Positions 8,974-17,625 of a DNA stretch of 64,000 bases are shown here, one piece after another (the stretch's first letter is position 1; each line of letters starts with the position of its first letter). The DNA is from Modicisalibacter xianhensis (GTDB lineage: Bacteria; Pseudomonadota; Gammaproteobacteria; Pseudomonadales; Halomonadaceae): the NCBI RefSeq assembly GCF_900113605.1, contig NZ_FOPY01000001.1:131669-195668 (forward strand), in the 5' to 3' direction. Both the position numbers and the translations under genes were made by a program. The notes beneath the pieces are model-generated. The model searched no databases. It was not told the DNA's origin and saw only the letters and a program-made list of their open reading frames with translations.

Positions 8974-10464
8974 CTAGTGGCCACCCATCATCTTCTCGAC
9001 GGCCTCTGGCTTGTCGTGGACGGCAAAGCGGTCGACGATCGTCGCACTGGCTTCGTTCAGGCCCACGATCTCGACCTCGGTACCTTCGCGGCGGAACTTG
9101 ATCACTACCTTGTCCAGCGCACCTACCGCAGTAATGTCCCAGAAATGGGCCCGCGACAGGTCGATGCGCACACGCTCGAGGGTTTCCTTGAAGTCGAAGG
9201 CATCGACGAAGCGATCAGCCGAGGTGAAGAACACCTGACCGATGACCTGATAGTGGCGGGTACGTCCGTCATCGCTCGTTTCGCTACCGACGTAGAGCAC
9301 CTGCCCCACCTTGTTGGCAAAGAACAGCGATGCCAGCAACACACCGACGAACACGCCGATAGCCAGGTTATGGGTGGCGACCACCACGGCCACCGTGGCC
9401 AGCATGACAATATTGGTGCTCATCGGGTGCTTCTTCAGGTCGCGCAGCGATTCCCAACTGAACGTTCCGATGGACACCATGATCATCACCGCCACCAACG
9501 CCGCCATGGGAATCTGCGATACCCAGTCGCTGAGGAACACCACCAGCAGCAACAGACCGACCCCGGCAATCAGCGTGGACAGGCGCGTTCGGCCGCCGGA
9601 TTTCACGTTGATCACCGACTGGCCGATCATCGCGCAACCGGCCATGCCGCCCAATAGCCCGGCACCGATATTGGCCAGCCCCTGCCCCTTGCATTCACGA
9701 TTCTTGTCGCTGGGCGTATCGGTCAGTTCATCGACAATGGTCGCCGTCATCATCGACTCGAGCAGGCCCACCACGCACAGCATGATCGAGTACGGGAAGA
9801 TGATCACCAACGTCTCGAGCGTCAGCGGCACCTCCGGCCACAGGAAGACGGGCAATGCATCGGGCAGTTCCCCCATGTCGCCGACGGTACGGATATCCAT
9901 GCCGCTCATCAGGTAGACGATGGTCAGCACGACGATGCACACCAGCGGTGACGGCACTGCCTTGCCGATCTTCGGTAACAGCGGGAACAGATAGATGATG
10001 CCGAGCCCCGCGGCGGTCATGGCATACACGTGCCAGGTGACGCCCGTCAGCTCGGGCAACTGCGCCATGAAGATCAGGATCGCCAGGGCATTGACGAAGC
10101 CAGTCACCACCGAGCGTGACACGAAACGCATCAGTTCGCCCAGGCGCAGGTAACCGGCGCCAATCTGCAGCACCCCGGTAAGCAGCGTGGCCGCGAGCAG
10201 ATATTCGAGACCATGCTCGCGCACCAGCGTCACCATGAGCAGCGCCATGGCGCCGGTAGCCGCCGAGATCATCGCCGGACGTCCACCGGCGAAGGCGGTG
10301 ATCACGGCGATGCAGAACGAAGCGTAGAGGCCGACCTTGGGGTCGACTCCAGCAATAATGGAGAAGGCGATGGCCTCGGGTATCAGCGCCAGGGCGACGA
10401 CGATACCGGCAAGGGTGTCGTTCTTCAGGTTGGAAAACCAGGTCTGTCGTAGGGAGCGGATCAT
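8974..10464 (-). CDS. SulP family anion transporter with C-terminal STAS domain
   Basis: About 496 residues. The start at 10464 (MIRSLRQTW) is chosen because the SulP N-terminal pattern ([24 protein letters not shown]) follows at once; the longer open frame to 10644 reads through unconserved sequence. Around 10-12 membrane helices are visible, then a STAS domain from about residue 390 ([22 protein letters not shown]). SulP proteins carry sulfate, bicarbonate or dicarboxylates; marine homologues of this length with a Usp partner are often bicarbonate transporters (BicA-like), but the substrate cannot be read from sequence. Confidence 0.9.
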   Translation of the reverse strand: MIRSLRQTWFSNLKNDTLAGIVVALALIPEAIAFSIIAGVDPKVGLYASFCIAVITAFAGGRPAMISAATGAMALLMVTLVREHGLEYLLAATLLTGVLQIGAGYLRLGELMRFVSRSVVTGFVNALAILIFMAQLPELTGVTWHVYAMTAAGLGIIYLFPLLPKIGKAVPSPLVCIVVLTIVYLMSGMDIRTVGDMGELPDALPVFLWPEVPLTLETLVIIFPYSIMLCVVGLLESMMTATIVDELTDTPSDKNRECKGQGLANIGAGLLGGMAGCAMIGQSVINVKSGGRTRLSTLIAGVGLLLLVVFLSDWVSQIPMAALVAVMIMVSIGTFSWESLRDLKKHPMSTNIVMLATVAVVVATHNLAIGVFVGVLLASLFFANKVGQVLYVGSETSDDGRTRHYQVIGQVFFTSADRFVDAFDFKETLERVRIDLSRAHFWDITAVGALDKVVIKFRREGTEVEIVGLNEASATIVDRFAVHDKPEAVEKMMGGH

Positions 10465-10810
10465 TCTCGATTCCGTGATTGTCAGCCGCTCACGCTTCCG
10501 CATTGGGCAGGCGCCCCATGGCAGGAAGAGCATCGCAGCGGAATTTCGTATTACAGGCAGGCCGTATGACACTGCCAACGTGACACAAGGTACGCGCTGG
10601 ACATGAGCGGAGAATGACGAGACGAGCCCATGCCATCGCAGCATGCAGAGGGCATGCGGAGGGAGGTCAGGCGCTAGGGTGGACTACAGCCGGCATTGGA
10701 TGAAGGCATCGGGATGGCGCTTCCGGTCATGGATGTCATCGACGAATGCGACCATGGCCGCAATCGTCCAAGTGGCAAGGCGCGGAGTCTAACAGGTTTG
10801 CCCGATACGT
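10465..10810. other. 346-bp intergenic region upstream of the SulP gene
   Basis: There is no supported gene here. On the minus strand a possible promoter reads GTGAAC - 17 bp - TAGACT (-10 at 10786-10791), preceded by TG at the extended -10 position; it would give a leader of about 315 nt before the SulP start. No riboswitch or terminator was recognised. The short open frames in this stretch lack convincing ribosome sites. Confidence 0.4.
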
Positions 10811-11740
10811 TCACGACCGAGCGGCGGAGTGAGCCGGGGCGGATGGTGCTGAACGAGCCTGGCGCTCCAGTCGTCGCTCGATCAGGCCCTTGGTCAACAG
10901 CGTTCCCAGCACCACCGCACCACCGATGAATGCCAACGATGAGGGCGTTTCATCGAGGACCCACCAGACCCACAGCGTGCCGGCCACGGTTTCGAGCAGC
11001 ATCAACAGGCTGACGTCGGCCGCCGGCAGGTAGAGTGGCCCGCGCTGGATCAGGGTAAAGCCCAGCGGCAACAGCACCAGGCACAACAGTGCCAGCCAGC
11101 CTGCTTGCGACACTGATGGCAGTATTACGCTGCCTTGCAGCGTCGCCAAGGGCAAGGCCGCCAGCACCAGCAACAGGCCCGAGACGACCAGCATTGGGCT
11201 CATGTCGACGTGAGGACGGGTTCGACACAGCGTGAAATTCGCCGCCATCGAGACGGCGGCGAGCAGCGCAAAGGCATTGCCCAGCCAGGAGCCGGGGCCA
11301 GCGTCGTCGAGCACGATCAACGACGTGCCCGCCAGGCACAGCAGAATCGCCAACCAGGTCCGCCACGGCAAGCGCTCGTGCAGGAAGACACGCGACAGCA
11401 AGGCGGCAATCAATGGCGTGCCGGCCAGGATCATCAGCACGTTGCCCCCCTTGGTGTACTGATTTCCCAGCACGAAGCCGACATTGGACAGGCTGAAGAA
11501 TGCCGCCACGCCTAGCCCGGTGAGGCCACAACGCCGAAACATCGCCCCTATGTTTCGGCCACTGCGCAGCAGAAGCACGAGCAACATGCCCAGCGCAAAC
11601 AGCGCCCCTCGCCAGAACAGGACCTGGCTGTCGGGCATGCCGACCAGCTTGATCAACAGGGCATCGGGAGAAATGATCAGCGGGCCCGCTGCCGTCATCA
11701 GCAGGCCTTTCTGGCGCAGGGACAAGGAAGAAAACGACAA
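10811..11740 (-). CDS. DMT superfamily transporter (EamA domains)
   Basis: About 309 residues with ten hydrophobic segments in two EamA repeats. The start is taken at the TTG at 11740 because GAGAGG lies five bases upstream; an ATG at 11791 has no such site. EamA proteins export metabolites or amino acids; the substrate is unknown. The C-terminal tail is basic and cytoplasmic. The gene is separate from the slipin gene (75 bp gap) and from the SulP gene (346 bp gap). Confidence 0.88.
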   Translation of the reverse strand: MSFSSLSLRQKGLLMTAAGPLIISPDALLIKLVGMPDSQVLFWRGALFALGMLLVLLLRSGRNIGAMFRRCGLTGLGVAAFFSLSNVGFVLGNQYTKGGNVLMILAGTPLIAALLSRVFLHERLPWRTWLAILLCLAGTSLIVLDDAGPGSWLGNAFALLAAVSMAANFTLCRTRPHVDMSPMLVVSGLLLVLAALPLATLQGSVILPSVSQAGWLALLCLVLLPLGFTLIQRGPLYLPAADVSLLMLLETVAGTLWVWWVLDETPSSLAFIGGAVVLGTLLTKGLIERRLERQARSAPSAPAHSAARS

Positions 11741-11815
11741 GATAACCTCTCGGTCGGCAACGATCGGCCATTCAGCCTGAGCGTATTCCATGGCTCGGGC
11801 AAGCCGGATCGAGGG

Positions 11816-12646
11816 TCAGCCCAGGTCAGTGCCGTCGCCACCCTGCTCGGTACGCTGCGTGGTGGGCGACGTCCGGTCCGCCGGTGCTGGGCGAGCGCCT
11901 CCCTGCCCCATCGTCTTGAATACGTCCAGGATGTCCATGGGCAGTGGGAACACGATCGTCGAGGCGTTGCGGTTGCTCATGTCGCTCATGGTCTGCAGAT
12001 AGCGCAGCTGCAACGCCGCCGGATTGGCCGACATCACGTTGGCCGCCTCGACCAGTTTCTGCGAGGCCTGCAGTTCGCCCTCGGCATGGATCACCTTGGC
12101 ACGCCGCTCACGCTCGGCCTCGGCCTGGCGAGCAATGGCACGGATCATGCTCTCGTCGAGATCGACGTGCTTGATCTCGACATTGGCGACCTTGATCCCC
12201 CAATCCTCGGTCTGGGTATCGATGATTTCCTGAATATCGTCATTGAGTTTGTCGCGCTCGGACAGCATCTCGTCGAGATCATGCTTGCCGAGCACCGAAC
12301 GCAACGTGGTCTGCGCCAGTTGACTGGTGGCAACGATGAAGTTCTCGACCTGAATGATGGCCTTCTCGGGATCGACGACCCGGAAATACAGCACGGCATT
12401 GACGCGCACGGTGACGTTATCCTGGGAGATCACGTCCTGTTCCGGCACATCCATGGTAATGACTCGCAGGTCGACCACTTCCATCTTCTGGATCAGCGGG
12501 ATGATGATGAACAGCCCCGGCCCCTTGACCGCCTGGTAGCGCCCCAGGAAGAACACCACGCCGCGCTTGTACTCGGGAAGGATGCGGATCGAAGCCGCGA
12601 TCAGCAACACGACCAGCACGATGGGCACGAGATAGGAAATCATCAT
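11816..12646 (-). CDS. Slipin (SPFH/band 7, stomatin-like) membrane protein
   Basis: About 276 residues. GGAGG precedes two adjacent ATGs (12646 and 12643); both are possible. One N-terminal membrane segment ([18 protein letters not shown]) is followed by an SPFH domain with family motifs [21 protein letters not shown] and [19 protein letters not shown], then a helical region ([17 protein letters not shown]) that forms the oligomerising coiled coil. It is encoded directly downstream of the NfeD-type protease; slipin-NfeD pairs are a conserved prokaryotic module for membrane microdomain maintenance. A structured repeat lies between the two genes. Confidence 0.92.
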   Translation of the reverse strand: MMISYLVPIVLVVLLIAASIRILPEYKRGVVFFLGRYQAVKGPGLFIIIPLIQKMEVVDLRVITMDVPEQDVISQDNVTVRVNAVLYFRVVDPEKAIIQVENFIVATSQLAQTTLRSVLGKHDLDEMLSERDKLNDDIQEIIDTQTEDWGIKVANVEIKHVDLDESMIRAIARQAEAERERRAKVIHAEGELQASQKLVEAANVMSANPAALQLRYLQTMSDMSNRNASTIVFPLPMDILDVFKTMGQGGARPAPADRTSPTTQRTEQGGDGTDLG

Positions 12647-12667
12647 GACGACCTCCGGAAAGGTTAA

Positions 12668-12806
12668 GCTCTGTCTGAAAAATCGGCGAGCGATAGCCAG
12701 ACAAGGCAAAAATTGACGAAAGAGCGGTGTTTACGTGGGTAAATGAGCATCTTGAGTCGGTTTTTAACGCCGTATGGTTGAGTGCAGACATTTTTTCAGA
12801 CAGAGC
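12668..12806 (+). repeat. Structured intergenic repeat, copy A, with 15-bp terminal inverted repeats
   Basis: A 139-bp element between nfeD and the slipin gene. Its ends are a perfect 15-bp inverted repeat, GCTCTGTCTGAAAAA (12668-12682) and its complement (12792-12806). Inside, AAAAATTGAC (12708-12717) pairs with GTCGGTTTTT (12756-12765) with two U-G pairs, AGCCA pairs with TGGTT, and an apical hairpin TTTAC-N4-GTAAA is followed by ATGAGCA. Copies B (32141-32260) and C (27030-27143) share the same layout. The G-U pairs hold only when this strand is read as RNA, hence the + orientation. Confidence 0.75.
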
Positions 12807-12820
12807 GTAGGTGAGACGCA

Positions 12821-14248
12821 TCAGGGAGACTCGCCAGGGGCAAACGTCGCATCGAGTGGCACGACCTCGAGGGTCAACCCATCGACGGCGACGACCTTGA
12901 GATGTTGGCCTTTTTCCACCGGCTGGCGGCTGCGTGCATTCCAGCGCTCGCCACCCAGGCGTACATGGCCACTGGTGGTGAAGTTCTCAAGCGCCACCGC
13001 CTCGGCGCCCAGCAACTCGTCATGCCCGGTACGCGGGCGCTTGCGACGCATCCTCACGAAGCCAATCACCGCCCAGAGCATGAACCCCGAGGCCACCAGG
13101 GCCACTCCCCCGATCAAGGGAACCGATACCGCCATGTTGCGATCGTCCATCAGGATCACCGACCCCACCACGAACGCCACGATGCCGCCGATACCCAGAA
13201 TGCCGAAACTCGGCATTAGGGCTTCGCCAACGATCAACCCCAGGCCCAGCAGCACCAGTGCCAGCCCGGCATAGTTGACCGGCAGCACCTGGAAGGCGAA
13301 CAGCGCCAACAGCAGGCTGATGGTGCCGATGACCCCTGGTACCATGCCGCCGGGATTGATCAGCTCGAACAGCAGGCCGTAGAAGCCGACGATCATCAGC
13401 AGGTAGGCAACGTTGGGGTCGGCGATGATCGCCAGCAATTCAGTGCGCCAGTCGGGCTCGATACGCTCGAGGGCTAGCCCCGCGGTATCCAGGGTCAGCG
13501 TCCCGTCGCGCATGACTACCTCTCGACCATCGATCTGCACCAGCAGGTCCTCGATGTCGGTCGCCACCACGTCGGTCACGTTCTGCTCCAGTGCCTCGCG
13601 GGCGGTGAGATTCACCGCCTCGCGAACGGCGCGCTCGGCCCAATCAGCATTGCGCCCGTGGCGCTCGGCCAGACTGCGGATATAGGCCACGGCGTCCTCG
13701 AGCACCTTGCGCTCCATGGCCGTATCGCCTCGGCGCGGCTCGCTGCTCTCCGGATTTCCGTCACGCCCCTGCTCGGGCGGCTCTTGCCTGTCCGGGCGCT
13801 CGTCGCCACCGCCAGGCAGGCCACTACCACCGATACTGACCGGCGTTGCCGAGCCCAGGTGAGTGGCCGGCGCCATGGCCGCTACATGGCTAGCCATCAA
13901 GAGATAGGTGCCGGCACTTGCGGCACGAGCGCCCTGCGGCGCGACATACACCACCACAGGCACCTCGGACGCCAGCATGGCCCCGATCATGTCGCGCATG
14001 GCCGCATCCAGACCACCCGGGGTATCCAGTTGGAGGATCACGAGCTCGGCTCCCTGGCTCTCGGCCCGTTGCAATCCACGCTGGAAATAATCGCTGGTCG
14101 CCGGGCTGATGCTGCCGTCGATGGTCATGACCAGCGCAGTCTGACGCGACTCCTGCGCGCCAGCCACCCAGGCCAGCAATGCCCCGCAACACAACGAGAC
14201 CATCCAGACGACGCAACGCAAGGCGCTCGAGGCGCGGAGGGAATTCAT
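12821..14248 (-). CDS. NfeD family membrane-bound serine protease (long NfeD, ClpP-class)
   Basis: 475 residues. GGGAGG precedes a GTG (14251) and an ATG (14248). A signal peptide (cleavage near AGAQ) leads to a ClpP/crotonase-like protease domain with TPGG (about residue 78) and a Ser-Lys dyad region (ASAGTYLLMASH, about residues 107-118). An acidic, proline-rich insert of about 45 residues follows, then four membrane helices (about 280-405) and a C-terminal OB-fold NfeD domain (LGAEAVALENF...). Known NfeD proteases cleave the C-terminus of the partner stomatin, encoded immediately downstream here. The insert rich in Gly, Asp, Glu, Arg and Pro within the protease half is longer than usual. 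Confidence 0.92.
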   Translation of the reverse strand: MNSLRASSALRCVVWMVSLCCGALLAWVAGAQESRQTALVMTIDGSISPATSDYFQRGLQRAESQGAELVILQLDTPGGLDAAMRDMIGAMLASEVPVVVYVAPQGARAASAGTYLLMASHVAAMAPATHLGSATPVSIGGSGLPGGGDERPDRQEPPEQGRDGNPESSEPRRGDTAMERKVLEDAVAYIRSLAERHGRNADWAERAVREAVNLTAREALEQNVTDVVATDIEDLLVQIDGREVVMRDGTLTLDTAGLALERIEPDWRTELLAIIADPNVAYLLMIVGFYGLLFELINPGGMVPGVIGTISLLLALFAFQVLPVNYAGLALVLLGLGLIVGEALMPSFGILGIGGIVAFVVGSVILMDDRNMAVSVPLIGGVALVASGFMLWAVIGFVRMRRKRPRTGHDELLGAEAVALENFTTSGHVRLGGERWNARSRQPVEKGQHLKVVAVDGLTLEVVPLDATFAPGESP

Positions 14249-14432
14249 CACGGCGACCTCCCGGCCAGGAAAAGCCCGGTCCTGCTACCACTGTAGCCCA
14301 CTCCAGGGCACCGCCGTGTGGTGTCAGATCAAGTCATCTAAGGCAAGTCCCAGAAAAATCAGCGCCGGGTGGCTTGAGCAATCGTCCAATCTGCGGCGAT
14401 CATCAAAAATCGTCAATTCGTTTAGGCCTCGC

Positions 14433-15131
14433 ATGAGCAAGGAAAGCCAGCCAACACTCAGCATCATCATCCCCACCCTCAACGAGGCGGCGACCATCGA
14501 GTCACAGCTGTCGTCGCTGCTGGGGCTATGGGTGTGTGGCTGTGAAATCATCGTGGTCGACGGCGGCAGCACCGACGATACGCCTCGGCTCGCCGCGCCC
14601 TATGCCAACCAGGTGATCGCCAGCCGGCCCGGGCGAGCCACGCAGATGAATGCCGGCGCCCGCGCCAGCCGCAGTGAGCGGTTGCTATTTCTGCATGCCG
14701 ATACACGTCTGCCCCGGCGTGCCGACAAACTGGTCCTGGCAGCCCTGCGCAATGGCCAGCGCTGGGGACGCTTCGACATTCGTCTGGAGGGCCACTCGTC
14801 CTGGCTACCGGTAGTGTCACTCGCCATGAACCTACGCTCACGATTGACCGGCATCGCCACCGGCGATCAAGCGCTGTTCATGACGCGTGACGCTTTCGAG
14901 GCGGTCGGCGGCTTTCCGGAGCAACCCCTGATGGAAGATATCGAACTCTGTCGACGCCTGAAGCAGCTTTCGCCGCCCGCCTGCCTGCGCGAGCGAGTTT
15001 GCAGTTCGGGGCGGCGTTGGGACTGCCAGGGAGGGTGGCGAACGATCGTTCAGATGTGGCGATTGCGCTATCGCTACTGGCGAGGCACCGACAGCCAAAC
15101 CCTCGCGAAGGAATATCATGACGTCCGCTGA
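14433..15131 (+). CDS. TIGR04283-type glycosyltransferase (rSAM/selenodomain-associated transferase 2)
   Basis: 232 residues, GT2 fold. Motifs visible are SIIIPTLNEA (residues 9-18), the DGGSTDDT nucleotide-sugar motif (about 44), FLHADTRLP (DxD-like, about 88-96) and the acceptor-site region GGFPEQPLMEDIELCRRL (ED about residue 167). This matches the family called transferase 2, rSAM/selenodomain-associated, often labelled an arsenosugar biosynthesis glycosyltransferase. Its stop overlaps the next gene by 14 bases; the partner (transferase 1) almost always occurs with it. ArsS, the usual radical SAM partner, is not seen here. Confidence 0.85.
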   Translation: MSKESQPTLSIIIPTLNEAATIESQLSSLLGLWVCGCEIIVVDGGSTDDTPRLAAPYANQVIASRPGRATQMNAGARASRSERLLFLHADTRLPRRADKLVLAALRNGQRWGRFDIRLEGHSSWLPVVSLAMNLRSRLTGIATGDQALFMTRDAFEAVGGFPEQPLMEDIELCRRLKQLSPPACLRERVCSSGRRWDCQGGWRTIVQMWRLRYRYWRGTDSQTLAKEYHDVR

Positions 15132-15753
15132 TACCACATTTCCCCTGGCGATACTCGCCAAGGCGCCTATCCCCGGCCAGGCCAAGACACGCCTGATACC
15201 GCAACTGGGTGCCGAGGGGGCGGCCGCGCTACACCGCCGGCTGGTCTGGCAAACGCTGGAAACCGCCGTGGTAGCCACCAAGCCGGAAGCCATCACGCTA
15301 TGGACCTCCCTGGCCCACCCCGGCTCACCGGACTACGCCTTTTTCGCGACCTGCCGCGAGCGCTTTGGCATCCAGCTCCGCGAGCAGCCAGTCGGCGATC
15401 TGGGCTGGCGCATGCATACCGCACTCGCCACCATGCCGGGGCCCGGCATGGTGATTGGCTGCGACTGCCCGATGCTGACGCCCGACCTGCTGAAGCGCTG
15501 CTACGCCGCATTGCAGTCGGCGGACTGTGTCTTCCTGCCTGCCGAGGATGGTGGCTATGCCCTGGTCGGCGTGTGCCGTGCCGAGCCTTTTCTGTTCGAC
15601 GACATCGACTGGGGCAGCGACCGGGTCATGCGACAGAGCCAGGAGCGCATCGAGGCCCTCGGCTGGCGCAGTGCCTGCCCTGCCATGGTCTGGGATATCG
15701 ACCGTCCCGAGGACCTGATACGCTGGCAGTCTTGGCAGCAAGTTCCCACCTGA
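15118..15753 (+). CDS. TIGR04282-type transferase (DUF2064; rSAM/selenodomain-associated transferase 1)
   Basis: 211 residues with a nucleotidyltransferase-like fold. The N-terminal PLAILAKAPIPGQAKTRL (residues 8-25) resembles the nucleotide-binding loop of MobA/CofC-type enzymes; IGCDCPMLTPD (about 113) and PAEDGGYALVG (about 141) are the DUF2064 signatures. It starts inside the 3' end of the preceding glycosyltransferase gene and presumably supplies or uses a nucleotide-activated intermediate in the same pathway. The product is unknown; the family is linked by genome context to arsenosugar or selenium genes. Confidence 0.85.
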   Translation: MTSADTTFPLAILAKAPIPGQAKTRLIPQLGAEGAAALHRRLVWQTLETAVVATKPEAITLWTSLAHPGSPDYAFFATCRERFGIQLREQPVGDLGWRMHTALATMPGPGMVIGCDCPMLTPDLLKRCYAALQSADCVFLPAEDGGYALVGVCRAEPFLFDDIDWGSDRVMRQSQERIEALGWRSACPAMVWDIDRPEDLIRWQSWQQVPT

Positions 15754-15757
15754 GCGG

Positions 15758-16246
15758 TCACTTGCCCGCCGCCTCGCGCGCCACCTCACCCAACATGCCG
15801 GCCATCTCGTCGAGCGGCAAGTCACAGTCCCGCAGGCCATGGCGTTCGGCCAGGTAAGCCGGTGAATTCCACTCGATGCGCGTCCCGTCATTGACCTTGC
15901 GAACCACCATCTTCTGGGGCAGATCGAGAGCCACACTTCCCTGGCACTGCATCATCGCCGTGCCGACATTGGGATTGCCGAAGATCACGGTCAACGTAGG
16001 CGGTAGTTCTTGCCCGGCATCGACAGCCCCTTGGGTATGATCGATGACCGTGAACAGCTTCAGATCACGCGCCTCAAGCGCCTTGCGCAGCTTGGCCTCG
16101 ACCTCGTTGACCGACTCCTGACTGGTAACATGCTTGATCCCCGGAAAGGGATCTTCAGCCGTTGCTGACTGGGCAAGGCCCAGCGTGAGGATCAACAGCA
16201 GGATGCTGAACGTTGTGCAGCGACGGGCTGGGATACGTAGTGTCAT
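15758..16246 (-). CDS. DUF302 domain periplasmic protein
   Basis: 162 residues with a cleavable signal peptide (basic MTLRIPARR, hydrophobic core, cleavage after SATAE). The mature part is a DUF302 domain: VEAKLRKALEARDLKLFTVIDH, LTVIFGNPNVGTAMM, and VALDLPQKMVV, which are its characteristic blocks. DUF302 proteins are small, often periplasmic and of unknown role, and some are linked to metal or redox stress. GGGAG precedes the ATG. It ends five bases after the convergent DUF2064 gene and shares strand with the glutamate dehydrogenase gene 32 bp upstream. Confidence 0.88.
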   Translation of the reverse strand: MTLRIPARRCTTFSILLLILTLGLAQSATAEDPFPGIKHVTSQESVNEVEAKLRKALEARDLKLFTVIDHTQGAVDAGQELPPTLTVIFGNPNVGTAMMQCQGSVALDLPQKMVVRKVNDGTRIEWNSPAYLAERHGLRDCDLPLDEMAGMLGEVAREAAGK

Positions 16247-16278
16247 GACAGGCTCTCCCTGCTTGGGCGGTCGCTGTA

Positions 16279-17580
16279 TCAGCCGGCATCGCCATTGAAG
16301 TAACGGTAAGTCCCACGCTGTGCCATTGCCTCGGCAATGCGCCCCAGACCCTGCCGATAGGCGGCAGTACGCAGCGAGACCCGCTTGTCTTCGGCCAGGT
16401 CGAAGCAGCGAGTGGCCTCACGGTCCATCCGCTCGACCAACCTGGCCTCGACCTCATCGGCGGACCAGTAATCGCCGGTACGATTCTGGACCCATTCGAA
16501 GTAACTGACGACCACCCCGCCGGCATTGGCCAGCACATCCGGCAGCACGGTGACGCCGCGCTCCTCGAGACGAGCATCGGCTGCCGACGTCACCGGGCCA
16601 TTGGCGATTTCCAGAAGGCTGTCGGCGCGCACCCGGTCGACATTGTTCTCGTCGATCTGGTTTTCCATCGCTGCCAGCACCAGCACATCGACATCGAGCG
16701 CCAGCAGATCCTCGTTGCTCATATGCTCAACGCCGGATTCCTCGCATAGCGAGGACTCGCAGTACACCATGCCCTTGAGTTCGCGGGTGGCATGCTTGTG
16801 TTCATGGATAGGATCGGGGTCTAGTCCATCACGCGACAGGATGGCGCCTTTCGAGTCCGACAGCGCCACGATACGGTAGCCGTCCTGCCGGGCCAGGCGG
16901 GCAAAATGGTAGGCGGCATTGCCGAAGCCCTGCACGGCGACGGTCATATCCTGGGGTGTCTTGCCCTGACGCTCGGCCCACAGGTTCAGCACTTGCAGCG
17001 CTCCACGCCCGGTCGCCGCCACGCGCCCTTCGGACCCGCCCAGGCCAAGCGGCTTGCCGGTAATCACCGCCGGCACCTGTCGGCGGGCGATCTGGTCGTA
17101 TTCGTCGGTCATCCAGCCCATCACGGTGGGGTTGGTATTCACATCAGGCGCGGGGATGTCGCGGTCAGGGCCGATGATGTCGTGAATGGCGCGAATGTAG
17201 CCACGAGACAACCGTTCCAGCTCGAGGCGCGACAACTGCTTGGGATCGACGCATACACCGCCCTTGGCCCCGCCGAAGGGCAGGCCGAGCACGCTGCACT
17301 TGATCGCCATCCAGAAGCTCAGCGCCGTGACGTCGTCTTCATCGACGTCGGAGTGAAAGCGAATGCCGCCCTTGGTCGGCCCACGGGTATCGTCGTATTG
17401 CACCCGCCAGCCCTGAAAGACGCGTAGCGAGCCGTCATCCATGCGTACGGGGATGCTGACACGAATGCTCAACCGGGGCTGGGCTAGACGCTGGCGCACG
17501 TCCTCGTCAGCATCGAGATCGTCATAGATGGTTTTCAGGCGCGACTGGGCATCGCCCAGGGTGGTTTCCATATCGGTCAT
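16279..17580 (-). CDS. Glu/Leu/Phe/Val-type glutamate dehydrogenase
   Basis: 433 residues, the usual size of hexameric glutamate dehydrogenase. The catalytic Lys lies in PFGGAKGGV (about residue 117); a second active-site Asp is in GPDRDIPAPDVNT; the NAD(P)-binding motif is GFGNAA (about 223). AAGGAG precedes the ATG. The enzyme interconverts glutamate and 2-oxoglutarate plus ammonia; the sequence resembles the catabolic NAD-type (RocG/GudB) family, but cofactor use is not settled by what I can see. It is flanked by DUF302 and radical SAM genes on the same strand. Confidence 0.92.
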   Translation of the reverse strand: MTDMETTLGDAQSRLKTIYDDLDADEDVRQRLAQPRLSIRVSIPVRMDDGSLRVFQGWRVQYDDTRGPTKGGIRFHSDVDEDDVTALSFWMAIKCSVLGLPFGGAKGGVCVDPKQLSRLELERLSRGYIRAIHDIIGPDRDIPAPDVNTNPTVMGWMTDEYDQIARRQVPAVITGKPLGLGGSEGRVAATGRGALQVLNLWAERQGKTPQDMTVAVQGFGNAAYHFARLARQDGYRIVALSDSKGAILSRDGLDPDPIHEHKHATRELKGMVYCESSLCEESGVEHMSNEDLLALDVDVLVLAAMENQIDENNVDRVRADSLLEIANGPVTSAADARLEERGVTVLPDVLANAGGVVVSYFEWVQNRTGDYWSADEVEARLVERMDREATRCFDLAEDKRVSLRTAAYRQGLGRIAEAMAQRGTYRYFNGDAG

Positions 17581-17625
17581 GAACTCGCTCCTTCGAGTCG
17601 ATGGTCGAACGTCCTGTCATGCCGG

